Below are positions 60,463 through 64,000 of a DNA stretch of 64,000 bases, one piece after another. A model generated the notes under the pieces. That model had not been told where the DNA came from and made no database searches. It was given only the letters and a program-made list of their open reading frames with translations. Source of the DNA: Tenacibaculum sp. 190524A05c (GTDB lineage: Bacteria; Bacteroidota; Bacteroidia; Flavobacteriales; Flavobacteriaceae); the NCBI RefSeq assembly GCF_964036595.1, contig NZ_OZ038523.1, forward strand, positions 3,354,501 to 3,418,500, read 5' to 3'. A program made the position numbers and the translations under genes. Positions within the stretch are counted from its first letter, which is position 1. Every line of letters starts with the position of its first letter.

Positions 60463-60491
60463 AAAAGCGCTCAATTTTGAGCGCTTTTTTT
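60463..60491 (+). terminator. Terminator of the gldKLMN operon
   Basis: A stem of about 11 bp (AAAAGCGCTCAA 60463-60474 with TTGAGCGCTTTT ending 60488) is followed by a T-run. Confidence 0.87.
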
Positions 60492-60515
60492 ATGCATAAT
60501 AACTATTTTTGAAAA

Positions 60516-61559
60516 ATGAAAGTTGATTATATCGTTGTTGGTTTAGGACTTGCAGGTCTGGCCTTTGTTGAGCAGTTAGAAGAAAACGGAAAGTCCTATT
60601 TAATTTTTGAAGATGACTCACAGAATTCCTCTAGTGTTGCTGGTGGAACATATAATCCAGTTATTCTAAAACGTTTTACTCCAGTTTGGAATGGTCATGA
60701 ACAATTGGAACTGGCAATGCCATTTTATGAGAAATTATCAGATAAATTACAATGCAACTTCGATACAAAATTCATAACTAAGAAGGTTTTCAATTCAGTA
60801 GGAGATGAGAATAATTGGTTTACAGCATTAGATAAGCCAATGTTGTCTCATTACATGAAACCTGATATTTCAAAAGGAAAGATTGAAGGTGTAATAGGAG
60901 ATTATGGTTTTGGAGAATTAACAGGTACTGGGAGAATTGATACCAAGCTACTTATTGAGAAGTATCGTTTTCATTTATTAGAGAATGATAAATTAAGAGA
61001 GGAAAGTTTCTCTTATGAAGATTTAGAGGTTTCTAGGGATAAAATTATATACAAGGATGTGGAATCTAATAGAGTGGTTTTTAGTGAGGGTTTTGGACTT
61101 AAATTAAATCCTTTTTTCAATACTTTACCATTAAATGGAACCAAAGGTGAGATTATAACCATTCATGCTCCTGAGTTAAATATTGACTTTCTATTAAAGT
61201 CATCAGTATTTGTTTTACCATTAGGAAATGACCATTACAAAGTTGGAGCAACTTTTAACTGGACAGATAAAACTTTAAATACTACAGAAGAGGGTAAAAA
61301 AGAATTGGTAGATAAATTAAAAAAGACAATATCTGTTCCTTTCATAATTGTAGAACAAACAGCGGGTATCCGCCCTACAGTGAAAGATAGAAGGCCGTTA
61401 GTTGGTAAACATTCCAAATTTCCGAATTTATGCGTTTTAAACGGTTTGGGAACACGCGGAGTTATGATAGCACCAACGATAGCTAAAAATCTCTTTAATC
61501 ACCTTGAAAATGGTGAAGAATTAGATAAGGAGATTGATATTAAAAGATTCGAAAACTAA
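60516..61559 (+). CDS. FAD-dependent oxidoreductase (DadA/ThiO-like)
   Basis: The 347-residue flavoprotein has the FAD motif VDYIVVGLGLAGLAFVEQL and a C-terminal GIRPTVKDRRPLVGKH and NGLGTRGVMIAP segment typical of the D-amino-acid-oxidase (DAO) superfamily. It may oxidise an amine or amino acid, or act in tRNA modification like MnmC's oxidase part; no exact match is possible. It follows the gld terminator and converges with the DUF983 gene, 3 bases apart. Confidence 0.85.
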   Translation: MKVDYIVVGLGLAGLAFVEQLEENGKSYLIFEDDSQNSSSVAGGTYNPVILKRFTPVWNGHEQLELAMPFYEKLSDKLQCNFDTKFITKKVFNSVGDENNWFTALDKPMLSHYMKPDISKGKIEGVIGDYGFGELTGTGRIDTKLLIEKYRFHLLENDKLREESFSYEDLEVSRDKIIYKDVESNRVVFSEGFGLKLNPFFNTLPLNGTKGEIITIHAPELNIDFLLKSSVFVLPLGNDHYKVGATFNWTDKTLNTTEEGKKELVDKLKKTISVPFIIVEQTAGIRPTVKDRRPLVGKHSKFPNLCVLNGLGTRGVMIAPTIAKNLFNHLENGEELDKEIDIKRFEN

Positions 61560-61562
61560 AGT

Positions 61563-61955
61563 TTAAGATTCTTGCTTAATCTCTTCCTTCTTCTTGTAAC
61601 TAACAAATAGGTTAATCCAGATAATTCTTGAAAGTCTTAATGTAAACGGTGTAAGTAGCAATGAAACTACAATTACAGCTATAAAACTAGTTAGAATATC
61701 AAAGTTTAAAAACACTTTAGAAATAATAAAAACAGTAACAAAAAGAGCCACAGCTAAAGCATAATTTACGTACATGGCACCAAAGAAAAAAGAAGGTTCC
61801 ATCATGTATTTTAATTTGCAGTGAGAACAGTTTTCATGAAGTTCTGTTACTTTTTTTACGTTGAAAGAAGCTTTGTGTTTGAAAAAATCTCCTTCGTGGC
61901 ATCTGGGGCATTTGTTGTTAAGAATGCTGTACAATTTGTTTCCTTTACCCAACAT
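61563..61955 (-). CDS. DUF983 membrane protein with zinc-ribbon-like start
   Basis: The 130-residue protein has two CxxC pairs at the N-terminus (KCPRCHEGDFF and CSHCKLKYMMEPSFFFGAMY), then two membrane helices (VNYALAVALFVTVFIISKVF, FIAVIVVSLLLTPFTL). This is the DUF983 family, common in Bacteroidetes and Alphaproteobacteria. The Cys pairs could bind zinc. Function is unknown. It is divergent from the ABC-F gene. Confidence 0.88.
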   Translation of the reverse strand: MLGKGNKLYSILNNKCPRCHEGDFFKHKASFNVKKVTELHENCSHCKLKYMMEPSFFFGAMYVNYALAVALFVTVFIISKVFLNFDILTSFIAVIVVSLLLTPFTLRLSRIIWINLFVSYKKKEEIKQES

Positions 61956-62086
61956 ATATTATCGTATTTTTCACCGCTAAAGGTGATCAGTTTTGTAAGT
62001 TTGTACAAATTTCGAAAAAATAAAAAGGAATCGGCAGACATTCTTATAAAATATGCCTATTCACCAATTATAATTAACAATTAATT

Positions 62087-64000
62087 ATGTTAAATGTACA
62101 CAACCTAACGGTATCTTTTATGGGGACAGATTTGTTCTCTGGAATAACTTTTAAATTAACTAAAGGAGATCGAGTAGGACTGATAGGAAAAAATGGAGCT
62201 GGAAAATCTACGTTATTAAAAGTTTTATCGAAAGATATTGAAAGTAGTGGAGGAACTTTAGCATTTGACAAAGACATTAAAATTGGTTTTTTACGTCAGG
62301 ATATAGATTTCGTTCAAGGAAGGACTATTCTAGAAGAAGCCTATCAAGCATTTGAAGAGATAAAAGAAATTGAGGGGAAGTTAGAAGGAATTAATCAACA
62401 ACTTGCTGAAAGAACTGACTATGAAAGTGAAAGCTATAACCAACTGATAGTCGATTTAAATGAATTAACAGAAAGATACGAGTTATTAGGAGGATATAAT
62501 TATCAAGGAAATACCGAGAAAATATTACAAGGATTAGGTTTTAAAAGAGAAGATTTTGATAAACTAACAGATACGTTTTCTGGAGGATGGAGAATGCGAA
62601 TCGAGTTAGCTAAATTATTACTTCAAAGCAATGATATTTTATTGCTGGATGAGCCTACTAACCACTTAGATATTGAATCGATTATTTGGTTAGAGAATTT
62701 CTTGAAATCTTATCCTGGGGCAATTGTTTTAGTATCGCACGATAAGATGTTTTTAGATAATGTTACAAATCGAACAATAGAGATTTCTTTAGGTCAGATT
62801 TATGATTATAAAAAACCATATTCTCAATATTTAGAGCAAAGAGCGGACATAAAAGAAAAACAACTACAAGCTCAGAAAAATCAGGAAAAAGAAATTAAAC
62901 GAACCGAGCAACTAATAGAAAAATTTAGGGCAAAGGCAAGTAAAGCTTCGATGGCACAATCTCTTATTAAAAAACTGGATAAAGTTGAACGTATAGAGGT
63001 TGATCAAGATGAAAATGCTGTTATGAATGTTCGTTTTGAAATTTCAAAAGAACCAGGTAAAATTATTGCTGAAGCCGAAAATGTAGCTAAAAGTTATGGA
63101 GATAAAGAAGTGTTACGAGATGTGAACTTAATGATAGAACGTAACGCAAAAGTTGCTTTTGTAGGACAAAACGGACAAGGAAAATCTACCTTAGCTAAAA
63201 TGATGGTAGGAGAGATTCCTTATGAAGGAAATCTTAAATTAGGTCACAATGTAGAAGTTGGATATTTTGCTCAAAATCAATCCGAATACTTACCACCAGA
63301 AAAGACGGTTTTAGAAATAGTTGAAGAAGCTGCAAACGATACAAATAGAGTTCGTGTTCGAGATATGCTAGGTGCTTTTTTATTTAGTGGAGATACTGTT
63401 GAAAAGAAAGCAAAAGTGTTATCAGGAGGAGAACGAAACAGACTAGCTTTATGTAAGTTATTAATGACTCCTTTTAATGTGCTAATCATGGATGAGCCCA
63501 CAAACCACTTAGATATTGCGTCTAAGAATGTTTTGAAAAGAGCATTACAAAACTTCAACGGAACATTAATTTTGGTTTCTCACGACCGTGAGTTTTTACA
63601 AGGTTTAGCGAATAAAGTTTATGGTTTTAAAGATAAAGTAATCAAAGAATACCTTGGAGATATTGATTATTTCTTGGAACAACATAAAATTGATAATTTA
63701 AGAGAAGCTGAAAAACGTACAGTTGTCAAAGAAGAAAAAGATACAAGTAAAAAGGAAGCTTATAAATTATCTAAGGAGCAAGAACGAGAATTAAGAAAGT
63801 TGAAAAATAGATCTTCAAAAATTGAAAACTTAATTGCTGATCTAGAAAAAGAAATTGAAGCTACAGATTTAGAATTAGCACAGAATTATGATGAAGTTTC
63901 TTCTCGACCAAACTTTTTCCAAGAGTATAAAGCCAAGAAGGCTAAAATTGATGATTTAATGTTGGAATGGGAAGAAGTTGAAGAAAAAATAGCAAGTTTT
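62087..64000 (+). CDS. ABC-F family ATPase (3' end beyond window)
   Basis: The frame runs from ATG at 62087 (MLNVHNLTVSFMGTDLFSGI) to the window end without a stop, 638 codons so far. Two ABC domains are seen: the first with GKNGAGKST, signature FSGGWRMRIELAKLL and DEPTNHLDI; the second with GQNGQGKST, signature LSGGERNRLALCKLL and DEPTNHLDI. A charged linker separates them and there are no membrane helices. ABC-F proteins act on the ribosome as translation factors, or protect against antibiotics. The C-terminal coiled coil (from about residue 550) resembles Uup. Specific role is not known; it should be within tens of residues of its end. Confidence 0.93.
   Translation, partial: MLNVHNLTVSFMGTDLFSGITFKLTKGDRVGLIGKNGAGKSTLLKVLSKDIESSGGTLAFDKDIKIGFLRQDIDFVQGRTILEEAYQAFEEIKEIEGKLEGINQQLAERTDYESESYNQLIVDLNELTERYELLGGYNYQGNTEKILQGLGFKREDFDKLTDTFSGGWRMRIELAKLLLQSNDILLLDEPTNHLDIESIIWLENFLKSYPGAIVLVSHDKMFLDNVTNRTIEISLGQIYDYKKPYSQYLEQRADIKEKQLQAQKNQEKEIKRTEQLIEKFRAKASKASMAQSLIKKLDKVERIEVDQDENAVMNVRFEISKEPGKIIAEAENVAKSYGDKEVLRDVNLMIERNAKVAFVGQNGQGKSTLAKMMVGEIPYEGNLKLGHNVEVGYFAQNQSEYLPPEKTVLEIVEEAANDTNRVRVRDMLGAFLFSGDTVEKKAKVLSGGERNRLALCKLLMTPFNVLIMDEPTNHLDIASKNVLKRALQNFNGTLILVSHDREFLQGLANKVYGFKDKVIKEYLGDIDYFLEQHKIDNLREAEKRTVVKEEKDTSKKEAYKLSKEQERELRKLKNRSSKIENLIADLEKEIEATDLELAQNYDEVSSRPNFFQEYKAKKAKIDDLMLEWEEVEEKIASF

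Noticed and set aside
61821..62084. 87-codon plus-strand frame over the DUF983 gene start and the upstream gap
   Set aside because: Overlaps a well-supported gene in antisense and has no recognisable domain.

Overview
This 64 kb window looks like the chromosome of a gliding member of the Flavobacteriia (Bacteroidetes). Four observations point there. The gldK-gldL-gldM-gldN cluster (gliding motor and type IX secretion system, T9SS) is present. Two secreted cellulases end in T9SS type A sorting domains. Exact or near-exact copies of the Bacteroidetes -7 promoter element TAnnTTTG precede many genes, in place of classical -35/-10 boxes. The DNA is AT-rich. The genus cannot be fixed from this sequence alone. 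I see no rRNA, tRNA, CRISPR array, prophage or insertion sequence.

Layout. 1-5.1 kb: a TPR histidine kinase cut by the window edge, a phosphoesterase, truA, an ABC exporter and a small lipoprotein. 5.1-11.6 kb: a 780-base non-coding stretch, then a 1908-residue cellulase with GH9, CBM3c, two PKD domains, two near-identical unknown modules, a third PKD, GH48 and a T9SS tail. 11.9-18.5 kb: housekeeping genes (diadenylate cyclase dacA, exbD, folP, a DUF1599 protein, a DoxX/thioredoxin-like protein, crcB, a crotonase). 18.5-22.5 kb: a DUF1684 lipoprotein, an MFS exporter behind a probable leader-peptide attenuator, and a secreted GH8 endoglucanase. 22.5-34.9 kb: MazG-like, a large beta-propeller protein, aroA, queA, a Crp-type regulator with a flavodoxin-fold reductase, a peroxidase, rlmN, a geranylgeranyl-reductase-like flavoprotein and a polyprenyl synthase. 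35.0-38.2 kb: a compact metal-uptake-like unit (HYC_CC_PP protein, TonB-dependent receptor, secreted HMA protein). 38.2-45.2 kb: three tandem paralogues of a large secreted MG2-like/plug-like protein on the minus strand, behind a phased direct repeat. 45.5-52 kb: groSL, then the miaB / sigma-54 activator / lptE / TPR protein / secG operon, all minus strand. 52.1-64 kb: topA, an arginase-fold protein that has lost metal ligands, gldKLMN, an FAD oxidoreductase, a DUF983 protein and an ABC-F ATPase that runs off the window.

How the genes connect. The T9SS/gliding components at 55.9-60.4 kb are the machinery expected to export the GH9/GH48 and GH8 enzymes at 5.8-11.6 and 20.8-22.2 kb, because both enzymes carry its sorting tail. 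GH9 (with CBM3c) is typically a processive endoglucanase, GH48 a processive reducing-end cellobiohydrolase, and GH8 an endoglucanase. Together they are a plausible crystalline-cellulose set.

Most noteworthy: the GH9-GH48 fusion with its duplicated Cys-flanked modules of unknown family; the candidate attenuator before the MFS gene; the three-paralogue cluster with a 21-bp-phased repeat; and probable leaderless transcription of rlmN.
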